Below are positions 8,268 to 15,681 of a DNA stretch of 20,446 nucleotides, piece after piece. The stretch is taken from positions 1-20,446 of the forward strand of contig JAUWBH010000111.1 of assembly GCA_030605085.1 (NCBI GenBank). The letters are read 5' to 3'. A program made the position numbers and the translations under genes. Source of the stretch: Promethearchaeota archaeon (GTDB taxonomy: Archaea > Asgardarchaeota > Lokiarchaeia > Sigynarchaeales > SOKP01). A model generated the notes under the pieces. The model did not search any database and had not been told where the DNA came from. It was given only the letters and a program-made list of their open reading frames with translations. The first letter of the stretch is position 1. The number at the start of each line of letters is the position of its first letter.

Positions 8268-9005
8268 ATGCTAGATAAAGATCGATTAGCTATCGACATT
8301 GAAAATCTATCAAAAACATATTATACTGGCGAAATTTCAGTAGTTGCCCTAAAAGGTATAAGTTTAAAAGTAAAAAGAAAGGAAAGAGTAGTAATTCTCG
8401 GTCCTTCAGGAGCAGGAAAAACGACACTTTTAAATTTAATAGGGGGAATTACAAATCCAGACAAAAAGACGACTTATTTAAAAATATTTGGTAAAAATAT
8501 TCAAAATTATGAAACTAAAAGATTATCCAACTATCGTAAAACTCGAATTGGTTTTATTTTTCAATTTTACAATTTATTTCCCTCTTTGAATGCAATTGAT
8601 AATGTTATAATTGCTATAGAGTTATTGAAAGAGAAAACGAGGAAAGATTTAAATTTGTATGAAATTGGTATAAATTATTTAGAGAAAGTGGGATTGGGTG
8701 ATCGATTACGTCATTACCCTTCACAACTTAGTGGTGGAGAACAACAACGAGTTGCAATAGCGAGAGCTTTAGCTAGAATACCATTAATTGGGAAAGATTT
8801 CATACTTTTATGCGATGAACCGACAGGAAACCTTGATACTGAAACCGGTAATAAGATAATAGAGCTAATACGTGATTTGAACGTAAAAGAAGGTATAACA
8901 TGTTTAATAGTTACTCACAACCAATATATTGCGGAAATATTTGCTACAAAAACTATTCGTATTACAAATGGAATGATTGAATATAAAAAAAGAATAATTA
9001 TATGA
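8268..9005 (+). CDS. ABC transporter ATP-binding protein, MacB/LolD type
   Basis: ATPase subunit (245 aa) that drives the FtsX-type permease encoded next. Seen in order: Walker A GPSGAGKTT (about residue 45), Q-loop region FIFQFYNLFPSLNA, signature LSGGEQQRVAIARAL, Walker B FILLCDEPTG, D-loop NLD and the switch His in VTHN. The Q-loop and the pairing with an FtsX permease place it in the MacB/LolD/FtsE class, which moves lipids, lipoproteins, peptides or toxins or works by mechanotransmission rather than as a simple pore. The start is the only reasonable ATG; no strong ribosome binding site is seen. TTTATAAT at about 8206 could be the promoter. The stop overlaps the permease start by four bases (ATGA), so translation is coupled. 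Confidence 0.92.
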   Translation: MLDKDRLAIDIENLSKTYYTGEISVVALKGISLKVKRKERVVILGPSGAGKTTLLNLIGGITNPDKKTTYLKIFGKNIQNYETKRLSNYRKTRIGFIFQFYNLFPSLNAIDNVIIAIELLKEKTRKDLNLYEIGINYLEKVGLGDRLRHYPSQLSGGEQQRVAIARALARIPLIGKDFILLCDEPTGNLDTETGNKIIELIRDLNVKEGITCLIVTHNQYIAEIFATKTIRITNGMIEYKKRIII

Positions 9006-11497
9006 AAGTTTTCAATAAAAAAGCTTTAAAGGATTTTAAGAAATTTGGTTGGCGAAGCATATTAATAATTTTTGTAATTGTCTTAACCTTAGGTGGCAGT
9101 TTAGCGTTTAGTTATACAATGATTGCGGCTCCCATTTGGATGGACAATTATTTTGATGAAGTTGACCATGCGGATTATCTTTACCAATTAGACGATGATA
9201 CCTGGATTAATCAATCGCAATTAGATGATTTGGAAGATATTGACGAAATTGATGGATATACTGGAAGATTGTTTTGGTCGACATATTTGAAGTTATCTGG
9301 CCAAAAAGAATCAAAATATATATTATTTGTGGGATTAGATGAGGACATTGATTCTCCTGAAGTTTATAAATATATTATAGAATCAGGAGAAGATTTTAAT
9401 GAAAATGATAATAAATTAAATGCTGTAATTGATAAGACTTTTGCAGAAAAAAATAATATCGATATTGACGATAAAATCTCTATAACCGGTCTTAACGATG
9501 CTGAATTAATTATATCTGGGACTTGTAAAGCTCCCGAATTTTTAATGTTAACATCAAATCCAGAATACACAATTCCAATAAAAGGGTCAATGGCAGTTTG
9601 TTTCCTTTCAAAAGATACGTTGAAAAAATATATCGTCGAGTATTTTATTGAATATAATTCCTCAATTACAACAGATTTAACATATCTTATCAATTACTAT
9701 AAAACTGTAGATTATAATAATTTAGCTGTGACTTTTGAAGAAGATGTTGATGTTGATGATGGAAATGATGCCGTAGAAGAATATTTAGAAGATGACTGTG
9801 ATGTAAATATTGAGAAATCTGAAAAATTTGAAGATACATTGTCGTATAAACGGTTTAATTCAGATATTGAAAAAGGTTTACAATTTGTATCAATTTTATT
9901 GATCTTAATGATATTAACGGGCATAATAATAACTTATGTAATTTTTAATAGATATATTTTTAGTCAAAAGCAACAAATTGGAATTTTATTGAGTTTAGGA
10001 TATTCTAAATTGGATATGAGCAAATACTTTTTTTTAATATTTGTACTAATAGCCGCAATTGCTATACCTTTATCAATATTATTGGGATACACGTTAGGAT
10101 GGATGATCTTAGGTATGATGCTTTCAAGAGTCGCAAATCTCCCCTTGAACGAAATAACATTTCTATTTTTACCAGAAATGATATACCTTGGAATTATCAT
10201 GGGATTTTTGATGATACTAATAAGTTTATATATTCCTATAAGAAAAGTGAATTCTTCTGTTTTAACTAATTTAATTTACGGTCAATCTGAAATAATTCAT
10301 AAAATTAAAAGAAAGAAAAAAAAAATTAAACAAAAACAGAAAGTTTCGAATAGGTTAATCAAAAGGAGTCTCTTTATAAACAAAAAACGCGTAATTTTTA
10401 CAACAATAGCCATGACATTTTCATTATTAATGATTTCTGCTGTCCAAACTCTAATAGATAGCTTGTATTACAATGCTTCTCGAATATTCAAATCTTCTGA
10501 TAATAACGTTCAAGCAAATGAAAATTGGGATTTAAATGTCTATTTCCAAAATAGCGTAAATTTAAGTGAGCCAGATTCTTTAATAGATGATATATCTGAT
10601 ATAAAAGGTATTAAAGAGATTGAGATTTATTCGAAAGGGCGAGTTACGGCTAAGGGAGCAGAAGATCAGGATTTTATAGTTTTAGGTTATGATTTAGAAG
10701 ATTCAAAAATGCATTACTTTAAATGGGATGGGAAAAAAGAAGATAATTCCATACCTGAAAAGAATAACGAAATAGCTATATCGTGCGTACATGCTGAAAA
10801 GCTTGAGAAACAATTGGGGGATTCACTAAAAATTGAGAATTCTGACGATGAAGACTTTAAATTTGAAATCGTAGGAATTCATAGGGACTTAGTATTAACT
10901 GGATATGTAAATTTTGAAGAAGGTCAAGAAATATTCCATGATGATTCTAATTTCGTTGATGGTATGTATATTCTACTTAAAAAAGATGCTGATAAAGATG
11001 AGATAATTGAGGATATTTACGACATGGAGAATATCGAAATAGTTTTAGATTCAAAAGAAATGGGAGATAAAGTTATTGAATATTATAACAGCTATATACC
11101 TCTACTTTCGATTGTTGTCTATTATAGTTTAATTATTTCGTTTTTTATCGTGTTTTATAACACTGTTATGAACGCATTTGATAAAAATAATGAATATGGT
11201 ATTATGCGTTCGTTAGGCTTTTCAAAAAAGAAAATATTTAGATTCATATTGATCGAAAATATTTTACAAGGTATTATCCCAATTATTTTTGCATTAATTT
11301 TAACATATCCTTTAAGCCTTCAATTAGCCAGTATATTTCAAAGAGAATCACCTTTCGAGGTAGTAATCGGTGTACCAGCAATTTTAATGATTGTAATACC
11401 ACCATTAATACTCCTCTCTTTAGGATCTTTTATTGGATTAATTACTGTTTATAGACAAAATCTATACGAACAAGTGCAAACTCGATATATTGGATAA
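9002..11497 (+). CDS. FtsX-family ABC permease with two MacB-like halves (831 aa)
   Basis: Membrane subunit partnering the preceding ATPase. It is a duplicated MacB/FtsX permease: helix 1 (about 18-44), a large acidic extracytoplasmic domain (45-285), three FtsX helices (about 292-317, 340-368, 392-413), then a basic cytoplasmic linker, helix 5 (465-485), a second extracytoplasmic domain (490-695), and three more helices (about 698-722, 746-772, 785-815). Each half carries the FtsX coupling motif (IGILLSLGYSK; YGIMRSLGFSKKK). Cargo is unknown; in archaea, export or extraction of lipids, peptides or cell-envelope components is plausible. The pair interrupts etfB and etfA and looks like a self-contained transport operon rather than part of electron transfer. 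Confidence 0.9.
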   Translation: MKVFNKKALKDFKKFGWRSILIIFVIVLTLGGSLAFSYTMIAAPIWMDNYFDEVDHADYLYQLDDDTWINQSQLDDLEDIDEIDGYTGRLFWSTYLKLSGQKESKYILFVGLDEDIDSPEVYKYIIESGEDFNENDNKLNAVIDKTFAEKNNIDIDDKISITGLNDAELIISGTCKAPEFLMLTSNPEYTIPIKGSMAVCFLSKDTLKKYIVEYFIEYNSSITTDLTYLINYYKTVDYNNLAVTFEEDVDVDDGNDAVEEYLEDDCDVNIEKSEKFEDTLSYKRFNSDIEKGLQFVSILLILMILTGIIITYVIFNRYIFSQKQQIGILLSLGYSKLDMSKYFFLIFVLIAAIAIPLSILLGYTLGWMILGMMLSRVANLPLNEITFLFLPEMIYLGIIMGFLMILISLYIPIRKVNSSVLTNLIYGQSEIIHKIKRKKKKIKQKQKVSNRLIKRSLFINKKRVIFTTIAMTFSLLMISAVQTLIDSLYYNASRIFKSSDNNVQANENWDLNVYFQNSVNLSEPDSLIDDISDIKGIKEIEIYSKGRVTAKGAEDQDFIVLGYDLEDSKMHYFKWDGKKEDNSIPEKNNEIAISCVHAEKLEKQLGDSLKIENSDDEDFKFEIVGIHRDLVLTGYVNFEEGQEIFHDDSNFVDGMYILLKKDADKDEIIEDIYDMENIEIVLDSKEMGDKVIEYYNSYIPLLSIVVYYSLIISFFIVFYNTVMNAFDKNNEYGIMRSLGFSKKKIFRFILIENILQGIIPIIFALILTYPLSLQLASIFQRESPFEVVIGVPAILMIVIPPLILLSLGSFIGLITVYRQNLYEQVQTRYIG

Positions 11498-11833
11498 TTA
11501 CTGAATTAGATTTTAGAAAGTTATTTCTAAAGTTATTTCTAAAGCGTTACAAATCTTTAGAAAAGTTATTTCTAAAAAAATAAGGGGTGGGAGTAAACTT
11601 CATTGATAAAGATCTACCCTCATAAAGAGGTATTTAGAAAATGCATAAAAAAGAGCTTCGCTTTTGGTAATTTTTTGCTAAAGAAGATGCTTGAGAAAAA
11701 ACCTTCTCAATCGACAAGGTTCTGGGACTAATTTATCAACATATATTTAAATATTATAAAATCAAAGATATTTTAATTTCAAGACTCATTAGTATATTTA
11801 TTCTATATTGAAAATCAAAAAAATAAACTTGCC
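11498..11833 (+). other. Structured intergenic region between ABC operon and etfA
   Basis: 336 bases without a gene. Two perfect hairpins with the same 8-bp stem TTTAGAAA/TTTCTAAA occur at 11512-11531 and 11556-11576, with a third AAGTTATTTCTAAA unit between them; they may end the ABC transcript. Bases 11584-11735 are visibly richer in G+C than other spacers and hold further hairpins: TACCCTC/GAGGTA (11615-11632, one bulge), and two that exclude each other, TTGAGAA/TTCTCAA (11691-11710) and AACCTT/AAGGTT (11700-11721). TATA-like boxes near 11793 and 11802 could start etfA. A leader RNA or small ncRNA is possible; no known riboswitch is recognised. Confidence 0.4.
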
Positions 11834-13042
11834 ATGTCTATAAGAATTGATCACGATTTGTGTGAATTATGCGCTGCTTGTGTAGAAAGTTGTCCTTATA
11901 GTGGCATCGAAATAATAGATGACAAAGCATGTATTACAGAAGATTGTAATTTATGCGGTGCTTGCGTTGAATCTTGCCCAACAGATGCCATTATTTTAGA
12001 GCGAGACGAATTTAAAGTTGAGAAAATGGACATTTCTCAATATAAAGGAGTTTGGGTAATTGCGGAACATTATAAAAATAAAATTCATCCAGTAGCATAC
12101 CAACTATTAGGAAGGGGTCGAGAATTGGCTGACGAACTAAAAGTTGACCTATCTCTTGTGGTGTTAGGAGCAGATTTTGACGATTATATGGAAGAATTAA
12201 GTCAGTATGGCGAAGACGAGATAATTTATGTCAAATCTAAAATTTTGAAAGATTATTATTCTGATTTGTACGTAAAAACTCTGACCGAATTAATACAAGA
12301 GAGTAAGCCAGAAATTATTTTAATAGGAGCAACGCCTACAGGAAGGGATTTTGCTCCAAGGGTTGCAAAAAGACTTAACGCAGGTCTTACTGCAGATTGT
12401 ACTGGATTAGATATAGACTCTGAAACAGGAAATTTGCTGCAAACTCGCCCTACATTTGGCGGAAATATAATGGCAACTATTAGAACTCCCAATAGTAGAC
12501 CACAAATGGCCACTGTGAGACCAGGCATATTTAAAACACCAGAGAAAACTAAAAAGGATGTAAATATTAGAAAAATCGATTACGATTACAAAGAAAAAGA
12601 TTCTGTTACTAAAATTGTAAAAATAATAAATAGAGTAAAGACTAAAGTGAACCTCGAAGATGCCGAAATTATAGTTTCTGGTGGAAGAGGCGTAGGCTCA
12701 AAGAAGAATTTCAAAATTATCGAAGAGTTAGCAGAAGCTATAAATGCTGAAGTAGGCGGATCAAGAGTAGCGGTCGAGTTAAATTGGATAGACCACGCCC
12801 GTCAAGTAGGTCAGACGGGTAAAACTGTTTCCCCTAAATTATATATCGCTTGTGGAATATCTGGAGCAATTCAGCATATCGTAGGGATGCAGAGCGCGGA
12901 CATTATTGTTGCAATTAATAAAGACGAGAACGCGCCAATCTTTAAAGTAGCACACTATGGTATTGTTGGGGACCTTCATAAAGTTATTCCCACTCTTATT
13001 GAAGAAATAAAAAAAGTAAAATCTGAAGAATTGGTTAAATGA
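11834..13042 (+). CDS. etfA: Electron transfer flavoprotein alpha subunit with N-terminal 2[4Fe-4S] domain
   Basis: FAD-carrying alpha subunit (402 aa) of EtfAB. Residues 1-60 form a bacterial-type ferredoxin domain with two cluster motifs, C10-x2-C13-x2-C16-x3-C20-P and C38-x2-C41-x2-C44-x3-C48-P. Then follow the alpha/beta ETF domain (about 70-260, with LIGATPTGRDFAPR and TADCTGLDID) and the C-terminal FAD domain (about 275-395, with SGGRGVGS, GQTGKTVSPKLYIACGISGAIQH and AINKDENAPIF). Ferredoxin-bearing EtfA is known from anaerobes such as acetogens and from some archaea, where it can link flavin electrons to low-potential iron-sulphur chemistry. Its partner etfB lies upstream beyond the ABC operon. 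The ATG has no ribosome binding site; a TATA-like box about 28 bases upstream suggests a leaderless transcript. Confidence 0.94.
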   Translation: MSIRIDHDLCELCAACVESCPYSGIEIIDDKACITEDCNLCGACVESCPTDAIILERDEFKVEKMDISQYKGVWVIAEHYKNKIHPVAYQLLGRGRELADELKVDLSLVVLGADFDDYMEELSQYGEDEIIYVKSKILKDYYSDLYVKTLTELIQESKPEIILIGATPTGRDFAPRVAKRLNAGLTADCTGLDIDSETGNLLQTRPTFGGNIMATIRTPNSRPQMATVRPGIFKTPEKTKKDVNIRKIDYDYKEKDSVTKIVKIINRVKTKVNLEDAEIIVSGGRGVGSKKNFKIIEELAEAINAEVGGSRVAVELNWIDHARQVGQTGKTVSPKLYIACGISGAIQHIVGMQSADIIVAINKDENAPIFKVAHYGIVGDLHKVIPTLIEEIKKVKSEELVK

Positions 13043-13998
13043 ACTACTTATTCTAATATTAGATTAAAGTTTTAAATGAATAGAAATAAGATCTTTATTA
13101 TTCTTTAGAAAAAAATACAAAACTTAAGTTAATATTTTAAAAGTTGCTATAGCTGGATTATTTAGGCTTTAATGGAAGAAATTAAAAAAATATGAGAATA
13201 TTCTTTGATCATTAACAAATGCTTCAATAATTAACTTATGAATATATAATTTGTTTCAAAATGTAACATGCATTTTAATAGAAATCCTTTTTTACTCAAT
13301 ATTGGAGAGATTAAGTAAAAAAAAAATAAAGAGTAATGGAATGCTTGTGAACGAATTCACATAGCTCACGATACATTTATTAGTGGAGGAATAAAATTAT
13401 GGGCTAAAATTAGGCATTCCACTACTTTAGAGCTTATTTTGAAGAAAAAATTTTCTTCAGATATATTAATATCTTTTCCAATATAAAAATCTTTCGAGAA
13501 AAAGTAGCAATTTTATAGACGCTCTATTCGATTATTCTATGAAATAAATTGTTATAACTTAAATTGAGAGTCTCAAAAAATTTCAAGAATATTTAGAGAA
13601 TTATCGAAAAATAAAAGTAAAATGAACGCATAAATTTAATAAAAAAGAAAAATTTTTCGTGAATTTCATGGGGTAAAAATTACTTTTTTTGAAGTACATT
13701 ATCCGAATTTTTTTACAAAAATATTCTTGCATTGTTTCAAATTAAAACAAATTACGAAATTATTGAGATATTGAAAAGAGCAAAGTTAATTTAAAATAAA
13801 GACAGGAGTTAAAACTGTTAAATATTTTAAGAATCCTTATAATTTATGAATTTCTGCTACGATTTTTAACATCATATCTTAAATTTTCATAATTATCGTA
13901 TTTTCTATTAATTATAGTTCTATAATAACTTTTTAAAATGAGTATTTCTATTTTTATTTTAATAATTAATAATAAAGTAATAAAAAAGTGTACTAATT
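13043..13998 (+). other. 956-base gene-free region with a candidate structured RNA
   Basis: No convincing reading frame is seen on either strand; stops are frequent and composition is very AT-rich. Besides the three-way-junction element at 13337-13421 it holds GAAGAAAA-AA-TTTTCTTC (13441-13458), a palindrome TTGAG-AGT-CTCAA (about 13564-13576) and CTAATATTAG just after etfA. The final 170 bases are the probable promoter region of the membrane protein at 13999. Confidence 0.45.
13337..13421 (+). ncRNA. Candidate small RNA with a three-way junction
   Basis: Closing stem TGGAATGC (13337-13344) / GCATTCCA (13414-13421), 8 perfect pairs. Inside is hairpin TGTGAA-CGAA-TTCACA (13346-13361), 6 perfect pairs with a CGAA tetraloop. 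Starting on the next base is stem TAGCTCA (13362-13368) / TGGGCTA (13400-13406), 7 pairs with one G-U, extended by TTTATT/AATAAA (13376-13381/13390-13395) around loop AGTGGAGG. It sits far from both flanking genes in otherwise structure-poor AT-rich sequence. It is not a tRNA (two arms only) and lacks the hammerhead core. The DNA strand that is transcribed is not certain. GAAGAAAA-AA-TTTTCTTC follows 20 bases later. Confidence 0.4.
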
Positions 13999-14490
13999 AT
14001 GGGAAAAAAATATGTTCCATTAATTGGATATATCGACGATTATGTTGGTAGATCTCGTTGGGATTTTTACAGTTGGGGACACCTTGCCTTAGGAATTTCA
14101 TCCTTTCTTCTACTCTCATTGATTAATACAATTCCAGATTGGCTGTATGGTCCAGGAGTATCAATAATTCCGTGGTGGTTAATAATGGTCGCAATTTTGT
14201 TTATAGCATTATTGTGGGAATTTATTGAGAACGTAATATTGTGGAAAATGGGAATGAAATTTGAGAATCGACGGGATTCTTTCCTAAACTTTCTATGGGA
14301 TGTTATCTTAGCGTGCATTGGTGGCGGAATCATGTGGTTGTGTAAATGGATAATCATGGATCTTTCGGGATTAGCAGGAAGACGGTTTTACATAACGGGT
14401 ATAGGAGTGTTTGTTCTCGTGATAATTGCGTATTTGATTGGTTATTTAATTACAAACGAAAACACGAAAAAAGCAAGAAAAGAACAATGA
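13999..14490 (+). CDS. Four-helix membrane protein of unknown function
   Basis: 163-aa integral membrane protein. Helices at about residues 23-42, 58-82, 99-120 and 130-152, with a basic C-terminal tail (KKARKEQ). Conserved-looking polar residues lie in or beside the helices: YSWGHLALG, WEFIENVILW, and RRDSFLNFLWDVILACIGGG. The pattern His / WE-x2-E-N / DS-x2-N-x3-D is reminiscent of small uncharacterised membrane families such as DUF2585 or VanZ-like proteins, but I cannot assign one. It stands alone between a large gene-free region and the convergent ACT gene; the 68-base gap to the latter is T-rich on both strands and probably a shared terminator. No function is proposed. Confidence 0.8.
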   Translation: MGKKYVPLIGYIDDYVGRSRWDFYSWGHLALGISSFLLLSLINTIPDWLYGPGVSIIPWWLIMVAILFIALLWEFIENVILWKMGMKFENRRDSFLNFLWDVILACIGGGIMWLCKWIIMDLSGLAGRRFYITGIGVFVLVIIAYLIGYLITNENTKKARKEQ

Positions 14491-14558
14491 ATTTCTAATT
14501 CTTTAAATTTTTTTTAATTTGTTTTCAATAATATAGATAATGATAAGAGAAAAATTCT
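14491..14558. terminator. Bidirectional T-rich terminator between convergent genes
   Basis: The spacer between two convergent genes contains a run of eight T on the plus strand (about 14508-14515) and A-rich stretches that read as T-runs on the minus strand. Archaeal termination uses such U-rich tracts. Positional inference. Confidence 0.4.
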
Positions 14559-14978
14559 TCAAATAGCTTCTCTTTCTTCCAGAAGAAATCCGTCCTTTTT
14601 AAGGATATTCTTAGCTTTCTCGTTATCATCAACCCGAAGTATAACGAGAGACTCGTCTTTTACTAAAGTTGAATACAAATACTCAATATTAACATGATTT
14701 TCTCCCAAAATCTTGGCAATTTCTTTTAGTCCTTTAGTATTATTCTCTGCCTTCATTTTAACTGCAATTACATCTGTCATCGAAATAGGAAAATCTGCCT
14801 TTTCTAAAAGTTCGTAAAGCAACTTTGGTTTATCTACTAAAAGTAACACTAATCCATATTCATCGTTCTCCGCAACTGTAATTGCTCGTATTTCAATCTC
14901 ATGTTCAATAAGGGTATCAATAAATTTGCTCAAAACGCCAGGTTTATTGGGAAGGTACACAGATATTTGATGAAACAT
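14559..14978 (-). CDS. Tandem ACT-domain protein (139 aa)
   Basis: Small soluble regulator made of two ACT domains, about residues 1-66 (MFHQISVYLPNKPGVLSKF opening) and 70-137 (GLKEIAKILGENHVNIEYLYS, with LVILRVDD). ACT domains bind amino acids and usually control enzymes of amino-acid metabolism. ATG 14978 is chosen because the protein then begins exactly as its neighbour does (MVREISVFIPDRPGKL); a GTG at 14990 would add four residues. It is the second of two paralogous genes in tandem, downstream of iorA on the same strand, and is the last gene of the right-hand cluster. A role in sensing aromatic or branched amino acids handled by IorAB is inference from context. Confidence 0.88.
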   Translation of the reverse strand: MFHQISVYLPNKPGVLSKFIDTLIEHEIEIRAITVAENDEYGLVLLLVDKPKLLYELLEKADFPISMTDVIAVKMKAENNTKGLKEIAKILGENHVNIEYLYSTLVKDESLVILRVDDNEKAKNILKKDGFLLEEREAI

Positions 14979-15117
14979 TAAATATTTCACTTTTTTAAAT
15001 TTTTTTCGAATATTTAAAGCTCTTTTTACTAAGATTATTTGAATTAATTAAACTTAGTTTTTAATACTAATTTTTTTGATTATTTAAATAAAAAACATCA
15101 CAAAAAACCTAGAACTT

Positions 15118-15516
15118 TTATTTTTCCACGAGTTTAACGCCTTTTTTTTTAAGTATCTCCATGGCTTTGTTGTTATCGTCCACTTTCAAAACGATTAGTG
15201 TTTTAGCTTTTAACAATGTGGAAGAATATATATATTCAATATTAATATCATTTTCACCCATTATATTTGCGATTTCATAAATATCAATTGGTTGATCCAC
15301 TACAATTACATCAGTTACCGAGATTATATAATTATTACTTTTTAACAATTCAATACAATCATCTGTATTATTAACTATCATCCTTAAATTTCCTGATTTT
15401 GCCGATTCTAACACAGTCATTGCTCGCATATTAATTTGCTTTTTCATGAGCGTTTTAGCAAATTTTGCCAATTTGCCTGGTCTGTCTGGAATAAATACAC
15501 TGATTTCTCTTACCAT
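15118..15516 (-). CDS. Tandem ACT-domain protein (132 aa)
   Basis: Paralogue of the next gene in the operon, with the same two-ACT layout: MVREISVFIPDRPGKLAKF at the start, a middle switch at about residue 60 (VTDVIVVDQPIDIYEIANIMGENDINIEYIYS), then LIVLKVDDNNKAMEILKKKG. The start ATG at 15516 is preceded by AGAGGTT about 13 bases upstream, a weak ribosome binding site. It begins 165 bases beyond the iorA stop; a TATA-like ATATATAAATTT on the minus strand near 15602-15612 suggests the ACT pair may also have its own promoter. Genes for such stand-alone ACT proteins are often found beside arylacetate-CoA ligase and IOR genes in anaerobes, which supports an amino-acid-sensing role. The ligand is not predictable. 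Confidence 0.88.
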   Translation of the reverse strand: MVREISVFIPDRPGKLAKFAKTLMKKQINMRAMTVLESAKSGNLRMIVNNTDDCIELLKSNNYIISVTDVIVVDQPIDIYEIANIMGENDINIEYIYSSTLLKAKTLIVLKVDDNNKAMEILKKKGVKLVEK

Positions 15517-15681
15517 TTTTTTCTTTAACCTCTATGATTTTCTATTTTTTGTTGAAAATTTTTTTAATGAGTAATTTATCAATGAGAAATAAATTATGTA
15601 AATTTATATATTTTTATCCTAATGAAATTTAAATCCAATTTAATTTACTTTAATTCAGCGTCATTCAATTTAATAAAAATT

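Noticed and set aside
13337..13421. tRNA, hammerhead ribozyme or TPP riboswitch
   Set aside because: Only two internal arms, no T-loop sequence, no hammerhead core and no TPP consensus blocks.
13043..13998. CRISPR array or other regular repeats in the long gene-free region
   Set aside because: No direct repeats with regular spacing were found.
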